A stretch of DNA of 60,639 nt. Origin: Anaerolineae bacterium (GTDB lineage: Bacteria > Chloroflexota > Anaerolineae > Aggregatilineales > UBA2796). Position numbers and translations under genes: made by a program. This document shows, piece by piece, positions 16,776-24,282 of this stretch. Location of the stretch: NCBI GenBank assembly GCA_019637555.1, contig JAHBVK010000041.1, forward strand, positions 1 to 60,639. Reading direction: 5' to 3'. Under the pieces are notes generated by a model. It made no database searches. It was not told the DNA's origin and saw only the letters and a program-made list of their open reading frames with translations. Numbering within the stretch: position 1 is the first letter of the stretch; each line of letters starts with the position of its first letter.

Positions 16776-16863
16776 TCATAGTTGCCCACCTCCTGCGGGC
16801 GCGATCCGCCAGCGCAGCGATAAAATTGCATACTGACGCACACTGCACACTGAGGAGAACTCC

Positions 16864-18300
16864 ATGCAAAAATATAAGTTGTGGATCGACGGCAAATGGG
16901 TAGCGGGCAAGGGTGGCAAGATGTCCATCGAGAATCCCGCCACTGGTAAGCCGATTGCCGAGGTCGTGGATGCAGCGCGCGAGGATGTCGATAAGGCGGT
17001 GCAGGCGGCACATAACGCCTTTTACGATGGTCGCTGGTCGAGGCTGACTCCCGGTGCGCGTTCATTAGCGCTGTGGAAGCTGGCTGATCTGGTAGAGAAA
17101 CATGCCGAAGCGCTAGCGAAAGCCGAATCCGAGAATACTGGCAAGCCCTATAAATTCGTCTCGCTTGGCGCGGACATGCCCTTCGTGATCGACAATTTGC
17201 GCTTCTTCGCGGCGGCGGCGAGAGATACACACGGCAGCGCGGCGGGCGAATACGCGGCGGGATTCACCTCCATGTACCGCCGTGAACCTGTCGGCGTGGT
17301 CGGTCAGATCGCCCCGTGGAACTATCCGATCATGATGGCGGTATGGAAGTTCGGTCCAGCGCTGGCAGCGGGCTGTACCGTGATCCTCAAGCCCGCACCC
17401 GGTACGCCGATCACCACGCTGATGCTCGGTGAGCTAATTAAAGAGGCGGGCATTCCCGATGGTGTGGTCAACATCGTCACGGGCGGCAACGAGACGGGGC
17501 AGGCGCTAGTCGAGCATCCGCTGGTACGCATGGTCAGCCTGACCGGATCGACAGGTACGGGCAAGAAGATCATGAAGACGGCGGCGGATACGCTCAAGCG
17601 AGTCCACTTGGAATTAGGCGGCAAGGCACCGTTCATTGTCTTCGAGGACGCCGATCCCGAAATCGTGGCAGCGACGGCGAAACTAGCATCGACGTTCAAC
17701 ACTGGTCAGGACTGCACGGCAGCGACCCGCGTATATGTGCATAAATCGAAGGAAAAGATCGTCCGCGATGCCATCGTAGAGACGATGAAGTCGGTCAAGG
17801 TCGGTGATCCGTTCGCGGACGACATCGAAATGGGTCCGCTGATCTCGGCAACGCAGCGCGAGCGCGTGGTCGGGTTCGTGGATCGGGCGAAACAGGCGGG
17901 CGCGAAAATCCTGACGGGCGGCAAGACAGTCAAGGGCGCGGGTTACTATTTCGAGCCAACGGTGATCAGCAGCGCCAAACAGGCAGACGAGATCATCCAG
18001 AGCGAGGTCTTTGGTCCGGTGCTCACGGTCAGCACTTTCAAGGACGACGACGAAGCGATTGCGCTGGGCAACGATGTGCCCTACGGGTTGGCGGCATCGG
18101 TCTGGACGAAGGACATCGGACGGGCGATGAAGGTGGCGCGCGAGTTGGAGTTCGGCACGGTCTGGATCAACGATCATATTCCCCTAGCGTCGGAGACTCC
18201 GCACGGCGGCTTCAAGCAGTCGGGGTTCGGCAAGGACTTGAGCGCCGAAGCGGTAGGCGACTATAAGATCACCAAGCATGTGATGGTCAAGAATACGTAG
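16864..18300 (+). CDS. Aminoaldehyde dehydrogenase (gamma-aminobutyraldehyde / PatD-like)
   Basis: 478-residue NAD-dependent aldehyde dehydrogenase. Cofactor and active-site blocks are intact: PWNYP (152-154), KPAPGTP, GSTGTGKKI, catalytic Glu250 (LELGGK) and Cys284 in FNTGQDCTAATRV. The CTAATRV context and the FGTVWINDHIPLASETPHGGFKQSGFGKD end resemble the aminobutyraldehyde/betaine-aldehyde group (PatD/YdcW). It precedes a putrescine/spermidine-type ABC transporter, as in the E. coli ydcSTUVW cluster. That supports a job oxidising the aldehyde formed from imported polyamine. GAGGAG lies just upstream of the ATG. Confidence 0.85.
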   Translation: MQKYKLWIDGKWVAGKGGKMSIENPATGKPIAEVVDAAREDVDKAVQAAHNAFYDGRWSRLTPGARSLALWKLADLVEKHAEALAKAESENTGKPYKFVSLGADMPFVIDNLRFFAAAARDTHGSAAGEYAAGFTSMYRREPVGVVGQIAPWNYPIMMAVWKFGPALAAGCTVILKPAPGTPITTLMLGELIKEAGIPDGVVNIVTGGNETGQALVEHPLVRMVSLTGSTGTGKKIMKTAADTLKRVHLELGGKAPFIVFEDADPEIVAATAKLASTFNTGQDCTAATRVYVHKSKEKIVRDAIVETMKSVKVGDPFADDIEMGPLISATQRERVVGFVDRAKQAGAKILTGGKTVKGAGYYFEPTVISSAKQADEIIQSEVFGPVLTVSTFKDDDEAIALGNDVPYGLAASVWTKDIGRAMKVARELEFGTVWINDHIPLASETPHGGFKQSGFGKDLSAEAVGDYKITKHVMVKNT

Positions 18301-18312
18301 GATCGACGGTGA

Positions 18313-18438
18313 TATTCGGCGCTAAAGCACCGAGCTATAAGCACGAAGCACCCTGAAGGGCGCTAAAACGGCAGAATCAAAGGTCAGGTCTAATCACAAG
18401 TTGCAGTTAGTTTCAGCCTGATGCTTCAGCGTCGGGAA
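18313..18438. repeat. Paired REP element sharing its core with 2409-2513
   Basis: Left half GGCGCTAAAGCACCGAG (18318-18334), right half TTTCAGCCTGATGCTTCAGC plus GTCGGG (18411-18436). The inner stretch GCTATAAGCACGAAGCACC then GGGCGCTAAAAC aligns with the core of the element upstream of holA, so both are copies of one longer unit, not chance palindromes. It lies between the dehydrogenase and potA; the potA start is at 18450. Confidence 0.72.
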
Positions 18439-18449
18439 AGAATATCAAT

Positions 18450-19499
18450 ATGACCACACCAACCAATAGTCGTCCCGTCGCTGTCCAATTCACGCAAGTT
18501 GCTCGGCACTTCGGTGAGGTGCGCGCCGTTGATAACGTCGATCTGGCGATCTTCGATGGCGAGTTCTTCTCCATGCTCGGACCGTCCGGCAGTGGCAAGA
18601 CCACCTGCCTGCGCCTGATCGCGGGATTCGAGCAACCGACGGCGGGCAGCATTCAGCTCTACGGTCAGGAAGTAGCTGGAGTGCCGCCCTTCCTGCGCGA
18701 CATCAACACTGTGTTTCAGGATTACGCACTGTTCCCGCACATGACCATCGCTGACAATATCGCCTATGGCTTGATGGTCAAGAAGGTGGCGAAGCCGGAA
18801 CGGGATCGCCGCGTCAACGAGATGTTGGAGATGGTGCAGCTACCCGGCATCGAGAAGCGCAAGCCATCGCAGCTATCGGGCGGTCAGCGGCAGCGTGTGG
18901 CGTTGGCGCGTGCGTTGATCAACCATCCGAAAGTCTTGCTGCTGGACGAGCCTCTTGGCGCGCTCGATCTCAAACTACGTCAGCAAATGCAGATCGAACT
19001 CAAGCAGATCCAGCACCGTGTGGGTATCACCTTCATCTTCGTCACACACGATCAAGAAGAGGCATTGACGATGAGTGATCGCATTGCCGTGTTCAACAAA
19101 GGAAAAGTCGAGCAGATCGGCACACCCGCCGATATTTATGAGCGCCCCGAAACGCCCTTCGTGGCTGGCTTCGTCGGCGTCTCCAATATGATCAGAGATA
19201 ACGCTGCGCAGCAGTTGATCGGTAAGGCGGGCATGTTCGCTGTGCGTCCGGAGAAAATCCGGCTGGCGGATGCTGCTGCCGAGGTGCCGGGCAACAGCTA
19301 CTGCGCCGACGGTGTGATCCGCGAGGTGATCTACTTGGGGATCAACACGCGCTATCTGGTGACGCTGAACGTGGGTGGCGAACTTAATGTTGTCGAGCAG
19401 AACATGGCGGTCAGCTCAACGGAGGCGTTAGCGCAGCAAGGACGCAGCGTGCGCTTGATCTGGTTGAAGGAGCACACGCGGCAATTGCATGAGGTGTAG
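18450..19499 (+). CDS. potA: Spermidine/putrescine ABC transporter ATP-binding protein
   Basis: 349-residue ABC ATPase of the PotA/polyamine type. Walker A is GPSGSGKTT, Q-loop VFQDYALFPHMT, signature LSGGQRQRVALARAL, Walker B LLLDEPLGALD and H-loop FVTHDQEEALTMSDR. A C-terminal TOBE-like regulatory segment follows (GMFAVRPEKIRLAD, GVIREVIYLGINTRYLVTL). It would power the PotB/PotC permease pair encoded downstream. A REP-flanked transposase lies between potA and potB, and REP halves flank the gene. Confidence 0.92.
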   Translation: MTTPTNSRPVAVQFTQVARHFGEVRAVDNVDLAIFDGEFFSMLGPSGSGKTTCLRLIAGFEQPTAGSIQLYGQEVAGVPPFLRDINTVFQDYALFPHMTIADNIAYGLMVKKVAKPERDRRVNEMLEMVQLPGIEKRKPSQLSGGQRQRVALARALINHPKVLLLDEPLGALDLKLRQQMQIELKQIQHRVGITFIFVTHDQEEALTMSDRIAVFNKGKVEQIGTPADIYERPETPFVAGFVGVSNMIRDNAAQQLIGKAGMFAVRPEKIRLADAAAEVPGNSYCADGVIREVIYLGINTRYLVTLNVGGELNVVEQNMAVSSTEALAQQGRSVRLIWLKEHTRQLHEV

Positions 19500-19525
19500 C
19501 TGTTAAGCTGTTAGTCAGCACTTGA

Positions 19526-19554
19526 TCCCGGCGCTAAAGCACCGGGCTGAAACA
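19526..19554 (+). repeat. Left REP flanking the RAYT gene
   Basis: CCCGGCGCTAAAGCACCGGG (19528-19547) then CTGAAAC. It is the exact inverted partner of the REP at 20048-20077. The two bracket the transposase gene with about 70 bp on the left and 20 bp on the right. Confidence 0.8.
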
Positions 19555-19620
19555 AGGGGCGGGCGAGTCGGGGAATGACGAACTATCGTGTTTGCCCAAT
19601 CGTAACGAAGGCGGAGAGCG

Positions 19621-20028
19621 ATGCCGTATTCGAATTTGTTCTACCATTTCGTGTGGACAACCAAGCAGCGGATTCCCTTTATTACGCAAGACAATCGCGT
19701 TGAGATTTATCGGGCGATCCGGAAGAAGATCGAGGCTATGGACGGCATGGTGCTGGCGTTGAATGGAATGGAGGAGCATGTGCATCTGTTCGTTTCGATT
19801 CCACCGAAACTTGCGCCAGCGACTTGCATTGGGCAAGTCAAAGGTGCGTCGTCTTTTGCGGCAGCGCGATTAGTTACGGGCGGCGAACCCTTCGATTGGC
19901 AAGATGAATATGGCGTGCTTACCGTATCCGAATCACACATCCCGCACATCCTTGATTACATCGACAAACAGCAGCAACATCATAGTGCGGGTACGCTCGA
20001 TCCTTGCCTAGAATTTGGGCAGCCTTAA
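19621..20028 (+). CDS. REP-associated Y1 (HUH) transposase, RAYT-like
   Basis: 135-residue IS200/IS605-type Y1 transposase. The HUH motif is HVH (residues 53-55) in NGMEEHVHLFVSIPP. The catalytic Tyr is most likely Y113 in HILDYIDKQQQHH. N-terminal NLFYHFVWTTKQRIPFI and GQVKGASSFAAARL are characteristic. The FDWQDEYGVLTVSESHIPHIL block matches RAYT/Y1 relatives. The protein appears complete, ending LDPCLEF. It is flanked by inverted REP palindromes, the layout expected of a REP-mobilising RAYT and not of an insertion sequence with its own long ends. The REP copies elsewhere in the window are presumably its substrates. It interrupts the potA-potB order. Confidence 0.85.
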   Translation: MPYSNLFYHFVWTTKQRIPFITQDNRVEIYRAIRKKIEAMDGMVLALNGMEEHVHLFVSIPPKLAPATCIGQVKGASSFAAARLVTGGEPFDWQDEYGVLTVSESHIPHILDYIDKQQQHHSAGTLDPCLEFGQP

Positions 20029-20047
20029 CCTTATAGTTGTGACATCT

Positions 20048-20077
20048 GGTTTCAGCCCGGTGCTTTAGCACCGGGAA
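20048..20077 (-). repeat. Right REP flanking the RAYT gene
   Basis: GTTTCAGCCCGG with TGCTTTAGCACCGGG (20050-20076) is the inverted mate of 19526-19554. It ends 12 bases before the potB start. Confidence 0.8.
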
Positions 20078-20089
20078 TGGAATGGTACT

Positions 20090-21010
20090 ATGCAGGCACT
20101 CACCATCCCCCAACGCCTATCCCGCTTTTTCTTCCGACATCCGCGCACGGTGCTGATCTTGCTGCTGGCAGCTCCGATCGGCTGGCTGCTGATCTTCTAC
20201 CTCGGATCGCTGGCGGCGCTGCTGGTGCAGAGCTTCTATTACGTCGATAGCTTCAGCGGACGCATCGTCAGGGAATTTTCGCTGATCACCTACGGGCAGC
20301 TTTTCACCGGACCTAACATGGCGGTAGTCGGGCGCACGGTGCTGATGGCGGCGGCAGTGACGGTTGCCAGTGCCTTACTCGCGTTTCCGCTGGCGTATTA
20401 CATGGCGCGCTTCGCCCCACCGCGACTGCGCGGAATCCTCTACCTCGCGGTACTCCTGCCGCTGTGGTCGAACTATCTGGTGCGCGTCAACTCGTGGAAA
20501 TTGATCCTTGCGGATGAAGGCGTGCTCAACTGGTTCATCAATGGCTTGGGATTGGCGGGGGTAAGAACGTGGCTGCTGGAACTGCCCGTGATCGGTGGTC
20601 CGTCGCTCTCCTTCTCGATCCTCGGCATGTTTATCGTCTTTGTGTATATCTGGATACCCTACATGATCCTGCCGATTAACGCGGCGTTGGAGCGCGTACC
20701 CCGATCTCTGATCGATGCTTCCAGCGATCTGGGTGCGCGTCCGGGCACCACCTTCCGCCGCGTGATCCTGCCGCTGGCATTCCCCGGCGTGATCGCGGGA
20801 TCGATCTTTACCTTCTCGCTGACGCTTGGCGATTTTATTATCCCGAACGTAATCGGCAACGGCGGTTACTTCATCGGCTCGACGGTGCTGACGCTGCAAG
20901 GCACGACGGGTAATATCCCGCTGGCGGCGGCGTTTACCATCGTGCCTATCGTGATCATGAGCGTGTATTTGTTATTCGCGCGGAGATTGGGGGCTTTCGA
21001 TGCACTCTAG
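20090..21010 (+). CDS. potB: Spermidine/putrescine ABC transporter permease PotB-like
   Basis: 306-residue integral membrane protein with about six segments. It carries the EAA-type loop ASSDLGARPGTTFRRVILPLAFPGVIAGSIFTF, which docks on the ATPase. VMAAAVTVASALLAFPLAYYMARF and LLPLWSNYLVRVNSWKLIL are typical of PotB. ATG at 20090. The 3' end overlaps potC by 11 nt. The right REP lies only 12 bp upstream of the start. Confidence 0.88.
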   Translation: MQALTIPQRLSRFFFRHPRTVLILLLAAPIGWLLIFYLGSLAALLVQSFYYVDSFSGRIVREFSLITYGQLFTGPNMAVVGRTVLMAAAVTVASALLAFPLAYYMARFAPPRLRGILYLAVLLPLWSNYLVRVNSWKLILADEGVLNWFINGLGLAGVRTWLLELPVIGGPSLSFSILGMFIVFVYIWIPYMILPINAALERVPRSLIDASSDLGARPGTTFRRVILPLAFPGVIAGSIFTFSLTLGDFIIPNVIGNGGYFIGSTVLTLQGTTGNIPLAAAFTIVPIVIMSVYLLFARRLGAFDAL

Positions 21011-21848
21011 TGGTACGGCGGTGAATGCTACTGCCAGTGGATCGGTGAATGCGGGTGAACGTGCCTCGATCTGGTTGAAAGCGGCATCGCTCGGCGCGAT
21101 TCTGTTTCTGCATCTACCCTTGCTGGTGATCATCCTATACGCCTTCACGACGGATCGTAAGACGGTGACGTTCCCACCGCCGGGATTGACCCTCGATTGG
21201 TTTGGCGCGATATTGCGGCGCGATGATTTCTGGCAAGCGTTGGGCTTGTCTCTGCGCGTGGCGTTGATCGCCACTACAATTGCCGTGCTACTCGGCACAT
21301 TATGCGCGGCGGCAATGTATCGATCCGAGTTCTTCGGCAAGGATGTGATTAGCCTCTTCGTACTGCTGCCCATCGCGCTGCCCGGCATCGTCACCGGTAT
21401 CGCGCTGCGCAGCGGGATGCGGATCTTAGGCATCGACTTCAGCATTTGGACGATAGTGATCGGTCATGCCACCTTCTGTATCGTCACGGTCTATAACAAC
21501 GTGGTAGCGCGGCTGCGGCGCACCTCATACTCGCAGATCGAAGCTTCGATGGATCTGGGAGCGACCAGTTTCCAGACTTTGCGCTATGTGGTGCTGCCCA
21601 ATATCGGATCGGCGCTGTTGGCTGGCGCGATGCTGGCGTTCGCACTGTCGATGGACGAAGTGATCGTGACCACGTTCACCAGCGATCCGCGCGTCGGTTC
21701 TACGCTGCCGATCTGGATTTATAGCCAGCTCGTACGCCCGCGTGATCGCCCGGTCACGAACGTCGCTGCCATCATCGTGATCTTGATCACGTTGGTTCCT
21801 ATTTTGTTAGCATATCGCTACACGCAGCAGCAGGGAGACAGCGCATAA
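21000..21848 (+). CDS. potC: Spermidine/putrescine ABC transporter permease PotC-like
   Basis: 282-residue permease with six hydrophobic segments. The EAA loop is SMDLGATSFQTLRYVVLPNIGSALLAGAMLAFALSMDEVIVTTF, with the FxxSxDE pattern seen in PotC. It starts inside the end of potB (ATG 21000). No PotD/PotF-like binding protein follows within the window; the next gene is a degenerate Uma2-like protein. The transporter is therefore either incomplete locally or uses a binding protein encoded elsewhere. Confidence 0.87.
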   Translation: MHSSGTAVNATASGSVNAGERASIWLKAASLGAILFLHLPLLVIILYAFTTDRKTVTFPPPGLTLDWFGAILRRDDFWQALGLSLRVALIATTIAVLLGTLCAAAMYRSEFFGKDVISLFVLLPIALPGIVTGIALRSGMRILGIDFSIWTIVIGHATFCIVTVYNNVVARLRRTSYSQIEASMDLGATSFQTLRYVVLPNIGSALLAGAMLAFALSMDEVIVTTFTSDPRVGSTLPIWIYSQLVRPRDRPVTNVAAIIVILITLVPILLAYRYTQQQGDSA

Positions 21849-21897
21849 TGCGGGTAACAATCGTACCATTCCAATGGAGATATTGGAGTACCCGCAT

Positions 21898-22356
21898 ATG
21901 GCTTATTCGGATCGCCGCAGCGCCGTGATTTCGGCGCGTATTCTGGCGTTACTTGGCATCTACTCAACACAACGCGACCTCGGTTACGCTGTCGGTTCGG
22001 ATAGTAATTTCGATCTCGGTTCCGGCACACTGCTGCAACCTCATGTCGCCTACATCGTTAAAGATCGTGTAGGAACGCTGGAGGGTGAAACCTTCGAGGG
22101 TGCTCCCGATCTGGCGGTGGAAGTGCTGAGGGAAGGTGCCTCACACCGCGATGTTTTGGAGAAGGCACGTCAGTATTTACGCTGCGGCGCACGGATGCTG
22201 TGGATTGTGTTTCCAGCTGATCAAATGATCGAAGTTTACAAGTTGAACGGCGGCAAGGGCATGAGCGTGGATACGGTGGATGCCGAAGGCACGCTTGACG
22301 GTGGCGAACTGCTGCCCGGTTTCACGCTGCCCGTGAAGATGATCTTCCCCAACTAA
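21898..22356 (+). CDS. Uma2-family (DUF820) PD-(D/E)XK-like protein, probably 5' truncated and degenerate
   Basis: About 152 residues of the Uma2 fold: VISARILALLGIYSTQRDLGYAVGSDSNF, APDLAVEVL, RDVLEKARQYLRCGARMLWIVFP and LDGGELLPGFTLPVKMIF. The usual first 35-40 residues (a Y-E-L-I-D-G-E strand) are missing, and the catalytic Asp of the A-P-D-V-A block is His here (LLQPHVAYIV), while the later Glu is kept. ATG 21898 has TTGGAGTACC ahead; ATG 21874 is the alternative. Loss of the N-terminus and of the Asp suggests a remnant without nuclease activity. Confidence 0.7.
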   Translation: MAYSDRRSAVISARILALLGIYSTQRDLGYAVGSDSNFDLGSGTLLQPHVAYIVKDRVGTLEGETFEGAPDLAVEVLREGASHRDVLEKARQYLRCGARMLWIVFPADQMIEVYKLNGGKGMSVDTVDAEGTLDGGELLPGFTLPVKMIFPN

Positions 22357-22372
22357 GCCGACAGGCAAAGAC

Positions 22373-22605
22373 AGTAACGAGTAATGAGTGATGAGTAACG
22401 GGTGAAAGCCACTCGCTGCTCATCATTTGATACCCGCTGCTAACCTTGTTCGGTTCGACCTCTTGCTTCTCTCCGTATGATGTCCTGAGCTGGCAATCAC
22501 CCTCTAATTAGCTGGTATATGCGTTTGGGTAACTCAAAACGCACGATTAGGTCAAGCCAATAACGAGTAACAAGTGTTCCTACTCATCACATATCACTCA
22601 ATACT
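22373..22605. repeat. Inverted GAGTAAC/GAGTGATGAG short-repeat arms
   Basis: AGTAACGAGTAATGAGTGAT (22373-22392, continuing GAGTAACGGGTG) and TACTCATCACATATCACTCA (22581-22600) are imperfect inverted arms about 190 bp apart. A second AATAACGAGTAAC lies at 22559. They occupy the 246-bp gap between the Uma2 remnant and the rhodanese gene. I see no gene in the gap. Related sequence lies in the inverted repeat at 13892-13945. Confidence 0.5.
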
Positions 22606-23044
22606 AGCCAGCAGCAAGTTGCCCGATCTCGTCACTGTCGCGCACGGTGGGATAGCGTTCACTGTGCTCCCAAAACTCCATGCCGCCGATCATTTCTTTG
22701 ACCGGATAGCCCAACTCACTGAGCCGTATCGCTGCTCTGGTCGCACCATTGCAACCTGACCCCGCGCAGTAGACTACGAACAGCGTAGCGGGTGCGTACT
22801 CGCTCATTCGTGTTGAGGTTATCTGCGCGTGGGGCAGATTGATCGCACCGGGGACGTGGCTGCGGCGGTACAGGTCCGCGCTGCGGACATCCAGCAACAC
22901 AAACTCCGCGATACCGTGCTTGAGATCGTGATAGACATCGGCGCAGTCAGTTTCATAGCCGAGCTTGCGGCGGAAAAAGGCATTAGCGTCGGCGCTCTCA
23001 GCAGCGGGTATACCACTCACCTGTGTTTTGTAACGGATGGTCAT
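22604..23044 (-). CDS. Rhodanese-domain protein
   Basis: About 146 residues. I chose the ATG at 23044 (protein MTIRYKTQVSG...) because GAGGAG stands 8 nt upstream; an upstream start at 23080 has none. The single rhodanese domain shows VLLDVRSADLYRRSHVPGAINLPHAQI and the active-site loop YCAGSGCNGATRAA with its Cys, a form seen in stand-alone rhodaneses, then GYPVKEMIGGMEFW. Expected to move sulfane sulfur or act as a thiol carrier; the acceptor is unknown. It is divergent from the LysR gene across a 135-bp gap, the classic pattern of a LysR regulator controlling its neighbour. Confidence 0.85.
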   Translation of the reverse strand: MTIRYKTQVSGIPAAESADANAFFRRKLGYETDCADVYHDLKHGIAEFVLLDVRSADLYRRSHVPGAINLPHAQITSTRMSEYAPATLFVVYCAGSGCNGATRAAIRLSELGYPVKEMIGGMEFWEHSERYPTVRDSDEIGQLAAG

Positions 23045-23179
23045 GCAGATAACTCCTCGTGGATAGCTGGATGTTGGCATTTTACGAGCGTAGTGGTGTT
23101 TGTGCCTATCACGAGCTAACGAACGGCATGTTCAAGAATCCAGAATGCTGACCACCTGAAGCCGACTATAATAAGCAGC

Positions 23180-24064
23180 ATGGAATTACACCACCTGCAA
23201 ACATTTGTGATCGTGGCGGAGGAACAAAGCATCACGCGGGCAGCGCGGCGCTTGTATACCACGCCGTCGGCGGTCAGTATGCACATCAAAGCGTTGGAAG
23301 ATGAACTAAACGTGCGCTTATTCGTCCGCAGTTCGCGCGGGATGCAGATCACCGAGATCGGGGAACGGCTGCGCGAGAAGGCACGAAGCACCTTGCACGC
23401 GGCGCAGGAGATGGTCAATTACGCCAGCGCGTCGCAGGAATATCTGCTCGGCAATATCACTCTTGGACTGAATGCCTCGCCGCGTTATCTGCGGATCGCT
23501 CAGCTGATTAAAGCATTGAACGCCGACTGCCCCGGCATCGATCTGCTGATGAAAAATAGTTCGACGGGCGGCGTGATCGCGGGCGTGAAACAGGGGCAGA
23601 TGGATGTGGGATTCTGTTTTGGTGAGATCAACGATCCGCTGCTGATCAGTCAACCACTGGGTGTGGCGGAGTTGGTGATTGCTGCACCGATTGTGTGGGC
23701 TGCACAGCTCGCAGACGCGGATTGGGAATCCATTGCTTGCCTGCCGTGGATCAATACAGGCGCGGATTGTCCCTTTCAGCCGTTGATCGATGCGCTGTTC
23801 ACGCCGCGCGGCATCAGCTATCGGCAGCAAGTGCAAACCGATGACGAGATGACTCGTGGGGCGTTAGTGGCGGCAGGCGTGGGCATCTCGCTGCTGGAAC
23901 GGCAGGAAGCGCAAGAATTGGTAGACGCCGGAAGCGCGATCCTTTGGGCAGCGCCGCCAACTTACTGCGATCTGTCGATCATTTATCCGGTGCATCGCCA
24001 GCACGATCCGCTGATCAAGGCGGTGATGCAGCGGGTGCGGCAAGTGTGGGAGCAGGAGTCATAG
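23180..24064 (+). CDS. LysR-family transcriptional regulator
   Basis: 294 residues. The winged HTH is at 1-60 (HHLQTFVIVAEEQSITRAARRLYTTPSAVSMHIKALEDELNVRLFVRS), then the linker helix and the LysR substrate-binding domain (GNITLGLNASPRYLRIAQLI, GVKQGQMDVGFCFGEI, GALVAAGVGISLLERQEAQEL). The coinducer is not readable. Divergent orientation suggests it controls the rhodanese gene and itself. Confidence 0.9.
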   Translation: MELHHLQTFVIVAEEQSITRAARRLYTTPSAVSMHIKALEDELNVRLFVRSSRGMQITEIGERLREKARSTLHAAQEMVNYASASQEYLLGNITLGLNASPRYLRIAQLIKALNADCPGIDLLMKNSSTGGVIAGVKQGQMDVGFCFGEINDPLLISQPLGVAELVIAAPIVWAAQLADADWESIACLPWINTGADCPFQPLIDALFTPRGISYRQQVQTDDEMTRGALVAAGVGISLLERQEAQELVDAGSAILWAAPPTYCDLSIIYPVHRQHDPLIKAVMQRVRQVWEQES

Positions 24065-24131
24065 GTTTAACTAAGGTTGACCATTGGCGAGCGCCGTAGT
24101 CTCTGCTACAATGCCCACCACTGAATTCTAA

Positions 24132-24203
24132 GGGCCCGTAGCTCAACGGTAGAGCATCGGACTTTTAATCCGTTGGTTGAGAGTTCGAATCTCTCCGGGC
24201 TCA
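24132..24203 (+). tRNA. tRNA-Lys (anticodon TTT)
   Basis: 72-nt cloverleaf without encoded CCA. Acceptor GGGCCCG pairs with CGGGCTC (one G-T pair); D arm GCTCAACGGTAGAGC; anticodon stem TCGGA with loop CTTTTAA (anticodon TTT); T arm GAGAG-TTCGAAT-CTCTC; discriminator A. The outermost anticodon-stem pair is T-T. Confidence 0.95.
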
Positions 24204-24212
24204 TAGTTACAA

Positions 24213-24235
24213 ACCGCACTATTGTGCGGTTTTTT
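24213..24235 (+). terminator. Terminator after tRNA-Lys
   Basis: ACCGCAC (24213-24219) pairs with GTGCGGT (24224-24230) around a TATT loop and runs into TTTTT. It ends the tRNA transcript. Confidence 0.9.
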
Positions 24236-24282
24236 GTTGTGACCACACTAGAGCAAATATCTCATGAGTGAAGCAGCTAGCG

